DNA of 64,000 nucleotides, from contig CAZSXR010000004.1 in the NCBI GenBank assembly GCA_964611335.1, positions 124,001-188,000 of the forward strand, read 5' to 3'. Positions 1 to 8,626 of the stretch are shown piece after piece. Source of the stretch: BOG-1112 sp964611335. GTDB lineage: Bacteria > Bdellovibrionota_B > Oligoflexia > Oligoflexales > Bog-1112. The notes below the pieces were generated by a model. It was not told where the DNA came from, searched no databases, and saw nothing but the letters and a program-made list of their open reading frames with translations. How positions within the stretch are numbered: the first letter of the stretch is position 1; the number at the start of each line of letters is the position of its first letter. The translations under genes and the position numbers were made by a program.

Positions 1-1
1 C

Positions 2-535
2 ATCGAAGTTCTGAAAAAAGAACCCTTGAACATACAAACTTTCTGCGATCACCTTTTCTCGGGTTCTAAACGTTATCCAGGTCGTATCGATTCTCGTTAT
101 ACATTGGAACATCCTTTCACTATGAATCCCTATATCGATGCAAGCGGTGTGCTCATTGGAAATAAACTTTCACCCATGATGAATGCTTTTTTATTCAACG
201 AAGTTGGATGGGATAGCAAAGATTTCTATGTAGGCTTGTCCATGAAAGTTAATAACGCGTGGCGTATGGAAAATCCTTTTTCAGAGTCCGCGTTTGACGC
301 CTTGAGGGCTGTTATGAAATTACAATCTCACATGAAAATTTATGCAGCAGGTGGCTACTACGATTTAGCCGTTCCTCTCTCCAGTATCGAATATGATCTC
401 ATGCAAGTTGCGGATACAGATTCAATAAAAGAACGTATTCACATAGAAGCCTTTATTGCTGGACATATGATGTATGTGCATGACGAAAGCAGAAAAGGTC
501 TTACGAAATCTATACTAAGATATTTACTAAATTAG
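2..535 (+). CDS. C-terminal part of S10-like serine carboxypeptidase family protein (5' partial)
   Basis: The reading frame is open from the first bases of the window, so the gene begins upstream and only about 178 residues are visible. A TTG at 26 could start a short product, but nothing supports it. The visible part resembles the end of the alpha/beta-hydrolase fold of peptidase S10-related proteins. A GYYDLAVP segment would carry the acid residue and a GHMMYVHDE segment near the end would carry the catalytic His, matching the usual Asp...His order. The nucleophile region is outside the window. The stop overlaps the stop of the convergent argD gene by a few bases. The family call is from motifs only; a related esterase is possible. 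Confidence 0.6.
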   Translation: MEVLKKEPLNIQTFCDHLFSGSKRYPGRIDSRYTLEHPFTMNPYIDASGVLIGNKLSPMMNAFLFNEVGWDSKDFYVGLSMKVNNAWRMENPFSESAFDALRAVMKLQSHMKIYAAGGYYDLAVPLSSIEYDLMQVADTDSIKERIHIEAFIAGHMMYVHDESRKGLTKSILRYLLN

Positions 536-1746
536 CGAATTTCCTTTTCTTGTTGAACCTCATTAAAGCTCGCATACAAGACCTCAACAGCCCTGTTAAT
601 CTCCGATCTCGTAACAACATAAGGAGGCAAGAGACGTAAAACATTCTTAGCCGTCACATTGAGAATCAAGCCTTTGCTAAAACACAAGTCCGCAATTTTC
701 TTTGCCACCCCCTCAACTTCAATTCCCACCATCAACCCTTTACCACGTACCTCTTTGATTAAATCAGGAAAAGTTTTGTGCAGTATTCCAAGTTCATTAA
801 AAAAATACTCACTTGTTTTTTTCACCTGTGAGCAATAATCATTTTCTAGAATGACTTTCAAAGTCGCAGACGCTGCAGCAGCACAGACCAAATTTCCACC
901 GAAGGTCGTTCCGTGATCTCCAAACTGAAAGCCACTTGCCGCCTCAGCATTTGCGCAAATCGCTCCAATAGGCAATCCATTTGCTAAACCTTTCGCAAGA
1001 GTCACCACATCCGGTACAACATTGAAACTTTGATAAGCATAAAAAGTACCCAACCTACCCAAACCGCATTGAATCTCATCAAAAATCAAAAGGGCATCGA
1101 CCTTTTCACAACGTGTTTTTGCAGCTTTTAAAAACTCTTCTGACGCTAAATAAATTCCACCTTCCCCTTGCACGGGTTCCACTAAGAAAGCTGCAGTGGA
1201 TTCATCGATAGCATTTTCTAATGCGGCAACATTATTCCATTCGACGGTTGAAAAGCCTTCCAGCAAAGGCTGAAAGCCCTCTTTTAATTCAGATTTATCT
1301 GTTGCAGAAAGAGATCCGTAAGTACGACCATGAAAGGAGTGACTTGCACTTACAATTTTAGACTTATCCTTTCGACCCTTTCTCCATTGATATTTGCGTG
1401 CCAATTTAATTGCACCTTCATTGGCTTCTGTCCCAGAGTTGCAAAGAAAGACTTTATTGAAGTCGCCCATTTCAACTAGACATTGCGCAAGCTCTAAAGA
1501 AGGTGTCGAGTAAAATAAATTCGAAGTATGCATCAAAGTTTGACATTGTTTGCAAATCGCTTCTACTACCGCAGGATGGCAATGCCCTAAAGGAAGAACT
1601 GCAATACCTCCTAAAAAATCTAAGTACTCGTGTCCCTCGAAATCCCAAACTCGAGTGCCTTTTCCTTTTTCCAGAGCTATGGGATAACGTTGATAGGTTC
1701 TGAAAAGCAAAGATTCGTCGAGTTTTACTATGTTTTCATAGTTCAT
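532..1746 (-). CDS. argD: Acetylornithine aminotransferase
   Basis: This is a class III PLP-dependent aminotransferase of 404 residues, the usual ArgD length. It converts N-acetylglutamate semialdehyde to N-acetylornithine in cytosolic arginine synthesis. A GTEANE segment at about 105-110, the SFHGRT segment at about 137-142, Asp223 in IFDEIQ and the Schiff-base Lys252 in TLAKGLANG are all present. It is the last gene of the minus-strand argJ-argB-argD run; its ATG overlaps the argB stop (ATGA), which indicates translational coupling. ArgD enzymes often also serve lysine synthesis (DapC activity), so a dual role is possible. The family is secure and the operon context makes the arginine role very likely. 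Confidence 0.95.
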   Translation of the reverse strand: MNYENIVKLDESLLFRTYQRYPIALEKGKGTRVWDFEGHEYLDFLGGIAVLPLGHCHPAVVEAICKQCQTLMHTSNLFYSTPSLELAQCLVEMGDFNKVFLCNSGTEANEGAIKLARKYQWRKGRKDKSKIVSASHSFHGRTYGSLSATDKSELKEGFQPLLEGFSTVEWNNVAALENAIDESTAAFLVEPVQGEGGIYLASEEFLKAAKTRCEKVDALLIFDEIQCGLGRLGTFYAYQSFNVVPDVVTLAKGLANGLPIGAICANAEAASGFQFGDHGTTFGGNLVCAAAASATLKVILENDYCSQVKKTSEYFFNELGILHKTFPDLIKEVRGKGLMVGIEVEGVAKKIADLCFSKGLILNVTAKNVLRLLPPYVVTRSEINRAVEVLYASFNEVQQEKEIR

Positions 1747-2453
1747 GCTGTCACCACCGTATTCGCTTCCAAAGACTTTCCAATCAAAACGGAGGTTACT
1801 CCTTTTTCAATTGCAAAAGTTGCTGCATTCAATTTTGGAATCATCCCATCTTGCACAATCAAAGATTTCGCAACATCCACACAGAGATGTTTAAACTTAC
1901 TTTCTGCTTTATCTTTATCCAAATACACACCATCGACATCCGTCATCAAAAACAAACGTTCCGCATTCAAAGCAATAGCAACAGAAGCAGCGAATGAATC
2001 CGCATTGACATTATAAAGAGCAGAGTCTTTGCCAATAGCAATCGGAGCGATAATGGGAATATATCCTTGCTCACACAAGGCCCTGATGCCCGAAATATCA
2101 CAGGATTCTACCTGACCTACATGCCCTGATTGAGCATCCAAAGGAATCCCTCTTGCAATCCCCGAGATACCCAAAGCCTTCACTCCACGACTCTGCAATG
2201 CAGCTACTAAACGTGTATTCACACGTCCAAGTAGAACCATTTGTACAACATCCATGGTCGAAGAATCCGTGACTCTCAAACCATTTTTAAAAATAGGTCG
2301 TATTCCTAGCTGAAGAGAAAGTTCCGTGACTTCTTTTCCACCACCATGAATGATAATCGGTTGATAGCCATCTTTTTGTACTTGTACAATTTCTTCAAAA
2401 TCACTGTCTTTTAAAGCCACACCACCATACTTGATCACAATTATTTTCTTCAT
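1743..2453 (-). CDS. argB: Acetylglutamate kinase
   Basis: This amino acid kinase phosphorylates N-acetylglutamate, the second arginine step. The protein opens with MKKIIVIKYGG, the N-terminal nucleotide-binding strand and loop, followed by IIIHGGGKEV for substrate and phosphate binding. FKNGLRVTD and the NVNADSFAA segment are also typical. I start it at the ATG at 2453 rather than an in-frame start 21 bases upstream, because AGGACG sits 5-10 bases before this ATG and the argJ stop codon ends one base before it. At 236 residues it is on the short side for ArgB. It lacks the N-terminal extension found in arginine-inhibited hexameric ArgB, so feedback inhibition by arginine may be weak or absent (inference). 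Confidence 0.93.
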   Translation of the reverse strand: MKKIIVIKYGGVALKDSDFEEIVQVQKDGYQPIIIHGGGKEVTELSLQLGIRPIFKNGLRVTDSSTMDVVQMVLLGRVNTRLVAALQSRGVKALGISGIARGIPLDAQSGHVGQVESCDISGIRALCEQGYIPIIAPIAIGKDSALYNVNADSFAASVAIALNAERLFLMTDVDGVYLDKDKAESKFKHLCVDVAKSLIVQDGMIPKLNAATFAIEKGVTSVLIGKSLEANTVVTA

Positions 2454-2454
2454 A

Positions 2455-3663
2455 TCACGTCCTGTATGAACCATTGATTTTTACATAATCGTAAGTCAAA
2501 TCACATCCCCATGCTTTTGCATTTGCAGCACCCGCATGCAAACATGCTGTAATCACCATTTCATTTTGTTGAAGAACTTTTGTAGCTTCATTCTCATCGA
2601 ACGCAAGATTTGTGCCTTTTCGCATGACAGGAACTTCACCAATCGAAAGATCCACCAAAGTCGGGTCAAATTCAGCACCCGAATATCCAAGAGCACATAA
2701 TATGCGCCCCCAATTGGCATCATTACCAAAAATTGCAGATTTAACTAGAGAAGAAGAGCATACCGCACGTGCAGCTTTACGAGCATCTTGTTCAGATGCC
2801 GCACCGATAACATTGACCTCGAACATTTTCGTTGCACCTTCACCATCTTTAATGACAAGTTTTGCAAGAGAAACCAGAGTCGTTTCCAATGCTGCAACAA
2901 AAATCTTAAATTCAGGACTATCTTCTTCTATGTTCATATTCTCTGCTTGTCCATTTGCAAGAACAAGAATCATATCGTTTGTCGACGTATCACCATCGAC
3001 GCTGATCATATTGAAAGAACGTTCATTAGCTTGTTTTAAAGCTGCTTGTAGCGCATGATGAGAAATCTTTGCATCTGTTGTTACAAAGGCAAGGGTCGTC
3101 GCCATATTCGGATGAATCATCCCTGATCCTTTAGCCATCCCTCCCATATTTATCGATTTCCCACCTATTTCAAAAGAAAGCGCATACTCTTTTTTGAAAG
3201 TATCTGTAGTCATAATTGCAGATGCTGCCTTACTTGCTCCTTCAGATGAAACCTGCGCACACGCATCCATAATCCCATTCAGCATTCTGTCCATCGGTAA
3301 GGGCTCACCAATCACACCCGTACTTGCAACTGCCACACTCTCAGGATTAAGCTTTAAACACTCTGCAGTCGAAGTTTGCATTGTACAAGCATCTCTCATC
3401 CCCTGCTCACCCGTACAACAATTTGCATTCCCACTATTCATAACAATCGCTTGGAGAGGACCTCGATGAACAGCTTCCATGGAAAGAACAACACACGCAG
3501 CTTTCACTCTATTCGTTGTAAAAACACCCGCTGCAGTCGCAGGCGTCGTACTATAAAGAACTGCAACATCAAGTTTTTCCGTTCTGCGGCTTTTTATGTA
3601 AGCTTTGACTCCTGAAGCCATAAAACCTTTAGCTGCACAAATTCCTCCCGCTATCTCTTTCAT
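2455..3663 (-). CDS. argJ: Bifunctional ornithine acetyltransferase / N-acetylglutamate synthase
   Basis: ArgJ moves the acetyl group from N-acetylornithine to glutamate, so the arginine pathway is the cyclic type. The protein self-cleaves at a conserved Ala-Thr bond: here GMIHPNMA|TTLAF, with Thr189 as the new N-terminal nucleophile. The KGSGM segment before it and the C-terminal NDANWGRI segment are typical. I choose the ATG at 3663 because AAAGGAG lies 6-11 bases upstream; a longer frame exists but has no such signal. It is the first gene of argJ-argB-argD and diverges from carA across a region with ARG boxes. Whether it is monofunctional or bifunctional cannot be read from sequence; no argA is seen in the window. 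Confidence 0.94.
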   Translation of the reverse strand: MKEIAGGICAAKGFMASGVKAYIKSRRTEKLDVAVLYSTTPATAAGVFTTNRVKAACVVLSMEAVHRGPLQAIVMNSGNANCCTGEQGMRDACTMQTSTAECLKLNPESVAVASTGVIGEPLPMDRMLNGIMDACAQVSSEGASKAASAIMTTDTFKKEYALSFEIGGKSINMGGMAKGSGMIHPNMATTLAFVTTDAKISHHALQAALKQANERSFNMISVDGDTSTNDMILVLANGQAENMNIEEDSPEFKIFVAALETTLVSLAKLVIKDGEGATKMFEVNVIGAASEQDARKAARAVCSSSLVKSAIFGNDANWGRILCALGYSGAEFDPTLVDLSIGEVPVMRKGTNLAFDENEATKVLQQNEMVITACLHAGAANAKAWGCDLTYDYVKINGSYRT

Positions 3664-3768
3664 ATAGACTCCTTTAGCTCTGCCATTTTGTGCATATAAA
3701 TCTCTATATCTCATCTGAATTTACAGAGAGTATTGCATTATTCCTATCATTTTATAAACTTATAAATT

Positions 3769-3799
3769 CACAAAAAAATTCATATTGCATATTTATGCA
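3769..3799. promoter_or_regulatory. Tandem ARG boxes (ArgR operator) between argJ and carA
   Basis: Positions 3786-3799 read TGCATATTTATGCA. This matches the ArgR half-site pattern TGMATWWWWATKCA at all 14 positions and is a perfect TGCATA/TATGCA inverted repeat around two bases. Exactly 3 bp upstream, 3769-3782 (CACAAAAAAATTCA) matches 11 of 14 with an intact right half. Pairs of boxes 3 bp apart are the known binding layout for hexameric ArgR. The strong box overlaps the likely -35 of carA, so repression of carA by ArgR-arginine is expected; effects on argJ are also possible. argR itself lies at 15449-15898. Confidence 0.75.
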
Positions 3800-3811
3800 C
3801 TACCTTATAAT
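3784..3811 (+). promoter_or_regulatory. Putative carA promoter
   Basis: A perfect TATAAT lies at 3806-3811. A TTGCAT (3785-3790) or ATTGCA (3784-3789) lies 15-16 bases upstream as a -35 candidate, inside the strong ARG box. The distance to the carA ATG at 3861 leaves a leader of about 45 bases. The overlap with the operator supports repression by blocking polymerase. Confidence 0.55.
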
Positions 3812-3860
3812 AAATAGTCACTGCAGTGTAAATGTCCTTTTATGTTCGAGGAAAGACGCT

Positions 3861-4964
3861 ATGAAAAAAAATGCTCTTCTTGCTTTAGCTGATGGAACTC
3901 TTTTTTGGGGGAATTCCTTTGGTGCAGAAGGGGGATTTGCAGGTGAACTTGTTTTCAACACAGCTCAAACCGGTTATCAAGAAATCCTAACGGATCCATC
4001 TTATGCTGGTCAGCTTATCGTGTTCACCTCTCCTCACATTGGAGTTGTGGGAGTTAATATTGAAGACGAAGAATCATCTAAAATTTACGCTTCAGGACTC
4101 ATTGTACGATCGGTTTCACACCACACGAGTAACTGGCGTTCACAAAACACACTCACAGAATATCTTCTTAAACATGGGAAAATTGGTATTTCAGGAATCG
4201 ATACACGAGCTCTCACTCATATCTTAAGAGAAAAGGGTTCACAAAATGCATACTTAATGGCTGGAAATCCGAATTCTGAATATGCGGTGCAAAAAGCAAA
4301 GATGTTCAGTGGATTAAAAGGGTTAAACTTAGCTAATTCGGTAGGAGCAAAAAAAACCTATAAACAAATCGGAAGCCCACAGCAACGTCATCGTGTCGTG
4401 GTTTTAGATTTTGGAATCAAAGATTCCATTTTAAAGAACTTGCATAAATTTTCTTCAGAAATTGTTGTAGTTCCTTCATCTAGCTCAGTGGAATACATTC
4501 TATCATTTGCACCTGATGGAATTTTTCTCTCAAATGGTCCCGGAGATCCAGCTGCATGTACAAAAGAAATACAGACTATTCATGAATTAATGAATTATGA
4601 AATTCCCATTTTTGGAATTTGTCTAGGTCATCAGCTTCTCGCTTTAGCAAGTGGAGCGAAAACAGAAAAAATGCTTTTTGGTCACCATGGATCTAATCAC
4701 CCAATTATCAATTTAAAAACTCGAAAAGTTTACATCAGTAGTCAAAACCATGGCTTTGTTGTTTCTGAAAATCACTTTCCACAATGCCTACAGATCACAC
4801 ATCGAAGTTTGTTTGATCAAAGCATTGCGGGAATACGACGCATTGATAAGCCGGTTTTCAGTTTTCAAGGACATCCAGAAGCAAGCCCAGGACCTAATGA
4901 TTTAGAATTTATGTTTGAAGAGTTTAGTCTCTTAATGGAAAAAACTTATGCCAAAGCGTACTGA
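3861..4964 (+). CDS. carA: Carbamoyl-phosphate synthase small (glutamine amidotransferase) subunit
   Basis: CarA hydrolyses glutamine and channels ammonia to CarB. It has 367 residues, near the usual length. The N-terminal CarA domain (about 1-150, with the TGYQEILTDPSY segment) is followed by a class I glutamine amidotransferase domain. The triad is visible as Cys254 in GICLGHQ, His338 and Glu340 in FQGHPEASPG. I start at the ATG at 3861 because GAGGAAAG lies just upstream and the protein then begins at the usual family N-terminus; a longer upstream frame is not supported. It is the first gene of carA-carB-argF-argG-argH and overlaps carB by 17 bases. Its grouping with arginine genes suggests a mainly arginine-directed synthetase. 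Confidence 0.95.
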   Translation: MKKNALLALADGTLFWGNSFGAEGGFAGELVFNTAQTGYQEILTDPSYAGQLIVFTSPHIGVVGVNIEDEESSKIYASGLIVRSVSHHTSNWRSQNTLTEYLLKHGKIGISGIDTRALTHILREKGSQNAYLMAGNPNSEYAVQKAKMFSGLKGLNLANSVGAKKTYKQIGSPQQRHRVVVLDFGIKDSILKNLHKFSSEIVVVPSSSSVEYILSFAPDGIFLSNGPGDPAACTKEIQTIHELMNYEIPIFGICLGHQLLALASGAKTEKMLFGHHGSNHPIINLKTRKVYISSQNHGFVVSENHFPQCLQITHRSLFDQSIAGIRRIDKPVFSFQGHPEASPGPNDLEFMFEEFSLLMEKTYAKAY

Positions 4965-7740
4965 TATTCATTCCATACTTGTAATTGGTGCAGGTCCTAT
5001 AGTTATTGGACAGGCTTGCGAATTTGATTATGCAGGAACTCAAGCCTGTCTTGCTCTTCGTCAAGAAGGCTACAGAGTGATTCTTGTGAACTCTAATCCT
5101 GCAACCATCATGACAGATCCTGAATACTCAGATAGAACCTATATTGAACCGCTTACTCTTGAGAGCTTGGAACGAATTATTGAAAAAGAAAAGCCCTGCG
5201 CTCTACTTCCCACCATGGGTGGACAAACAGCCTTGAATCTTGCTGTTGCTTTAGACAAAGAAGGGATTTTAGCTCGATATAAGGTGCGACTGATCGGAGC
5301 TTCTGTTGAAGCCATACAAAGAGCAGAAGATCGACATTATTTTAGAAAAATAATGTCAGATATTGAACTTGATTTACCACGTTCGCTTACAGCTTATTCG
5401 ATGAAAGACGCTAAAAAAGCTGCAAAAGACCTTGGATTTCCGATCATTTTAAGACCTTCTTTTACACTTGGTGGAACAGGATGCGGCATAGCACACAATG
5501 AAAAGGAATTTGAGGAGCTGTGCAAACTTGCCTTTTCTGTTTCTTCCAAACAAGAACTGACTCTCGACGAAGCTCTAATAGGATGGAAAGAATTTGAGAT
5601 GGAAGTTGTTCGTGACAGAAACGACAACTGTATCATCGTTTGTTCCATTGAAAATTTTGATCCCTTAGGAGTTCATACGGGAGATTCCATAACCGTTGCA
5701 CCTGCTTTGACACTTACGGACAAAGAATACCAGAAAATGCGTTCTGCATCTTTTGCTGTTCTCAATGCAATTAGAGTAGAGACAGGTGGATCAAATGTAC
5801 AATTTGCAGTCAATCCTAAAGATGGACGACTCGTGGTCATAGAAATGAATCCGCGCGTTTCACGTTCCTCAGCACTCGCTTCAAAAGCTACAGGGTTTCC
5901 TATAGCAAAAATTGCTGCAAAACTAGCGGTTGGCTACACTTTGGATGAGCTTTCTTGCGATATAACAGGAAATCAAATCCCAGCATCTTTTGAACCCGTT
6001 TTGGATTACATCGTCGTTAAAATTCCACGACACCAATTTGAAAAATTTCCTGGAAGCATCGACAAACTAGGCGCACAAATGATGTCTGTTGGCGAAGCAA
6101 TGGGCATTGGCCCTACTTTTTCCCACGCTCTTCTCAAAGCAATGAGAAGCATGGAAAGTAAAAAGCCTGGAGAATTTTCCAAAGAAGCTCTTTCAACACC
6201 ATCAAGCGAACGTTTGCACCATATTTTTACTGCTTTCCAAAAAGATATGAGCGTTGAAGACGTTCACTCACTTACACACATAGATCCTTGGTTTTTACAC
6301 GAAATAAAAAACATTGTAGAAGCAGAAAAAAACGCAAAACTAAATGTGGAATCTGTATTAGAACTTAAAAAAATAGGTTTTTCAGATTTAAAATTATCTG
6401 AAATTTTTAAAATATCCGAGTATGAATTTCGCAAAAAAAGGCTCTCATGGAAAATCAAAGCTAATTTTAAATGCATCGACACCTGTTCTGCTGAATTTTC
6501 AACACCAACATCCTATTCCTATTCTACTTATGATTCCCAGTGTGAAATTAAAACATCCCCTGTTCCTAAAGTTGTTATTTTAGGAAGCGGAGTGAATCGC
6601 ATAGGTCAAGGTATTGAATTTGATTATTCCTGTGTTCATGCTGTGAAATCTTTTATGAAGTTGGGCTTCGAAACTATCATGATCAATTGTAATCCTGAGA
6701 CGGTTTCGACAGACTATGATTGTGCAGATCGTTTGTATTTTGGCCCTTTGGCACTGGAAGATGTTCTTGCAGTTATAGATAAAGAGAAACCCGTAGGTGT
6801 CTGCTGTCAATTTGGTGGACAAACTCCTATTAATCTCGCGAGAGATTTAGAGTTAAATGGAGTTAAACTCCTTGGACTCGACACCCTTGTTGTAGAACTG
6901 AGCGAGAATCGTTCGGAATTTAGAAAAGTACTTCTCAGTTTAGGTTTAAAACAGCCTGCAAATTATATTATTGAATGCAATCAATTCAAAATTCCTGAAC
7001 TTTCCTATCCCGTAATCGTGAGGCCTTCTTTCGTCATTGGTGGAAGAGGAATGGAAGTTTTTAGTACTGAAAAAGATTTGAAATCTTATTTGCAAAAAGC
7101 TTCAGAAGCTTCGAAAGCAAACCCTGTTTTAGTTGAAAGTTTTCTTAGCAACGCTATTGAAGTCGACATTGATGCCATTTCCGATGGAGACGATGTTTTT
7201 ATCCCTCATATTATGGAACAGGTAGAGTGCGCGGGTGTTCATTCGGGCGATTCAGCGTCTTACTTACCTTCATTAAGACTTACAAATAAGACTCAAGAAA
7301 CTATTTACAAGCACACAAAAATTTTAGCGAAACACCTAGGAATCAAAGGAGTCTTCAACATACAATTTGCTGTTCAAGACGAATGTGTTTATGTGATTGA
7401 AGTTAATCCAAGAGCTTCACGCTCTCTTCCCTTTCTTTCCAAAGCGACGGGTATTGATCTCATAGATCTTGCTGTACGATGCATGATGGGTGAGACCTTA
7501 AAAAAACTTGCATATCCAAAGAAGATACAAACAAAATTTTTCTTTGTAAAAGAAGCAGTATTTTCCAGCTCAAAACTTCCTACTGGAGATTTAGGTCCGG
7601 AGATGAAATCCACCGGGGAAGTGATGGGTATCGGGAAAACTTTTAATGAAGCTTATCACAAAGCACAAATAGCTGCAGGTCACAGCACCCTTCCCTTCCA
7701 GAGCGAAGTCTATGCTTTGCAAGAGGTTTACAATGCCTAA
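4948..7740 (+). CDS. carB: Carbamoyl-phosphate synthase large subunit lacking the C-terminal allosteric domain
   Basis: CarB makes carbamoyl phosphate from ammonia, bicarbonate and two ATP. Both synthetase halves are visible: an N-terminal pre-ATP-grasp segment GAGPIVIGQACEFDYAG and ATP-grasp with RPSFTLGGTG, then a second copy with GSGVNRIGQGIEFDYS and RPSFVIGGRG. The protein has only 930 residues, where CarB is usually about 1030-1070. It stops after the LGPEMKSTGEVMGIGKTFNEAYHK region, so the MGS-like domain that binds UMP, IMP and ornithine is absent. The stop overlaps the argF start by 8 bases, and no MGS-like coding follows in any frame, so this is not an evident frameshift. Loss of the domain suggests a synthetase free of pyrimidine feedback. 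Confidence 0.93.
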   Translation: MPKRTDIHSILVIGAGPIVIGQACEFDYAGTQACLALRQEGYRVILVNSNPATIMTDPEYSDRTYIEPLTLESLERIIEKEKPCALLPTMGGQTALNLAVALDKEGILARYKVRLIGASVEAIQRAEDRHYFRKIMSDIELDLPRSLTAYSMKDAKKAAKDLGFPIILRPSFTLGGTGCGIAHNEKEFEELCKLAFSVSSKQELTLDEALIGWKEFEMEVVRDRNDNCIIVCSIENFDPLGVHTGDSITVAPALTLTDKEYQKMRSASFAVLNAIRVETGGSNVQFAVNPKDGRLVVIEMNPRVSRSSALASKATGFPIAKIAAKLAVGYTLDELSCDITGNQIPASFEPVLDYIVVKIPRHQFEKFPGSIDKLGAQMMSVGEAMGIGPTFSHALLKAMRSMESKKPGEFSKEALSTPSSERLHHIFTAFQKDMSVEDVHSLTHIDPWFLHEIKNIVEAEKNAKLNVESVLELKKIGFSDLKLSEIFKISEYEFRKKRLSWKIKANFKCIDTCSAEFSTPTSYSYSTYDSQCEIKTSPVPKVVILGSGVNRIGQGIEFDYSCVHAVKSFMKLGFETIMINCNPETVSTDYDCADRLYFGPLALEDVLAVIDKEKPVGVCCQFGGQTPINLARDLELNGVKLLGLDTLVVELSENRSEFRKVLLSLGLKQPANYIIECNQFKIPELSYPVIVRPSFVIGGRGMEVFSTEKDLKSYLQKASEASKANPVLVESFLSNAIEVDIDAISDGDDVFIPHIMEQVECAGVHSGDSASYLPSLRLTNKTQETIYKHTKILAKHLGIKGVFNIQFAVQDECVYVIEVNPRASRSLPFLSKATGIDLIDLAVRCMMGETLKKLAYPKKIQTKFFFVKEAVFSSSKLPTGDLGPEMKSTGEVMGIGKTFNEAYHKAQIAAGHSTLPFQSEVYALQEVYNA

Positions 7741-8626
7741 GCACTGTCTTACAGGTGAAGAGTTTTCAAAACAAGAAATGAGAAACTTAATTGAGCTTGC
7801 TCATACTCTTAAAAAAAATAAAGCTATTGCTAAAAATGCATTAAGAGGATCACAGCTCGCCTTGATTTTTGAAAAAGCTTCGCTAAGAACACGTTTCAGC
7901 TTTACTGCAGCCATGAGAGAGCTTGGAGGAGATGTTATTGAAAGCCTTATACAACAAAGCAAATTCGAGGAACCTGAAGACACAGCAAGAGTGCTTTCCG
8001 GTTACTGCAAAGGCATTATGCTCAGAACCCACGATGATAAAAATTTAGAAAGAATGGCAAAATGCACAAAAATTCCTATTATTAATGGTCTTTCTGCTAA
8101 GCATCATCCTTGCCAGATTTTTGCTGACATTATGACACTCGAAGAAAAATTTGGGAATCTACAAGGACTCAAATTTGCGTATATTGGAGATGCGAATAAC
8201 ATTCTCAATAGTTTTATTCTTCTTGCACCTCACTTTGGAGTTGAGGTGCATTACGCTTCCCCTACTGGACGCAAACCTTCAATCGAAATCTTGAATCGCT
8301 GTCTTTCAGAAAAAATATTCTCCTATTCACACCCTGAACATGCTGTTCAAGGAGCGAACGCTGTTTACACAGATGTCTGGACCAGCATGGGATTCGAAGA
8401 ACAGGAAGATGAAAGTACTTTTGAAGGCTTTCAAGTGAATGAAAAATTGATGTCTTTCGCGGATAAAAACGCTGTCTTTATGCACTGCATGCCTATGTGT
8501 AGAGGCAAAGAAGTCAGCGTGACTTTACCAGACTCTTCTTGCTCTATTATTTTTCAACAAAGCGAAAATCGTCTACATATTCAAAAAGCAATATTGATAC
8601 ATCTTTTAAAAGGAGATCTCTCATGA
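7733..8626 (+). CDS. argF: Ornithine carbamoyltransferase
   Basis: This enzyme joins carbamoyl phosphate and ornithine to give citrulline. The carbamoyl-phosphate loop SLRTR is at 50-54 (the family usually has STRTR), HPCQ is at 125-128, the ornithine-binding DVWTSMG loop is at 214-220, and the catalytic Cys252 is in HCMPMCRG, where HCLP is usual. The SMG loop favours ornithine over aspartate or acylated ornithine. The ATG at 7733 lies inside the end of carB (8-base overlap) and fits the family N-terminus. Its own stop overlaps the argG start. Neighbouring carAB directly supplies its substrate. Confidence 0.94.
   Translation: MPKHCLTGEEFSKQEMRNLIELAHTLKKNKAIAKNALRGSQLALIFEKASLRTRFSFTAAMRELGGDVIESLIQQSKFEEPEDTARVLSGYCKGIMLRTHDDKNLERMAKCTKIPIINGLSAKHHPCQIFADIMTLEEKFGNLQGLKFAYIGDANNILNSFILLAPHFGVEVHYASPTGRKPSIEILNRCLSEKIFSYSHPEHAVQGANAVYTDVWTSMGFEEQEDESTFEGFQVNEKLMSFADKNAVFMHCMPMCRGKEVSVTLPDSSCSIIFQQSENRLHIQKAILIHLLKGDLS

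Noticed and set aside
7600..7800. Frameshift at the end of carB hiding the MGS domain
   Set aside because: The sequence after the CarB stop codes for the ArgF N-terminus in another frame, with an overlapping start; no MGS-like residues appear in any frame.
7733..8626. Succinyl- or acetylornithine carbamoyltransferase instead of ArgF
   Set aside because: The SMG ornithine loop and the argJ-type pathway next to it favour ordinary ornithine as substrate.
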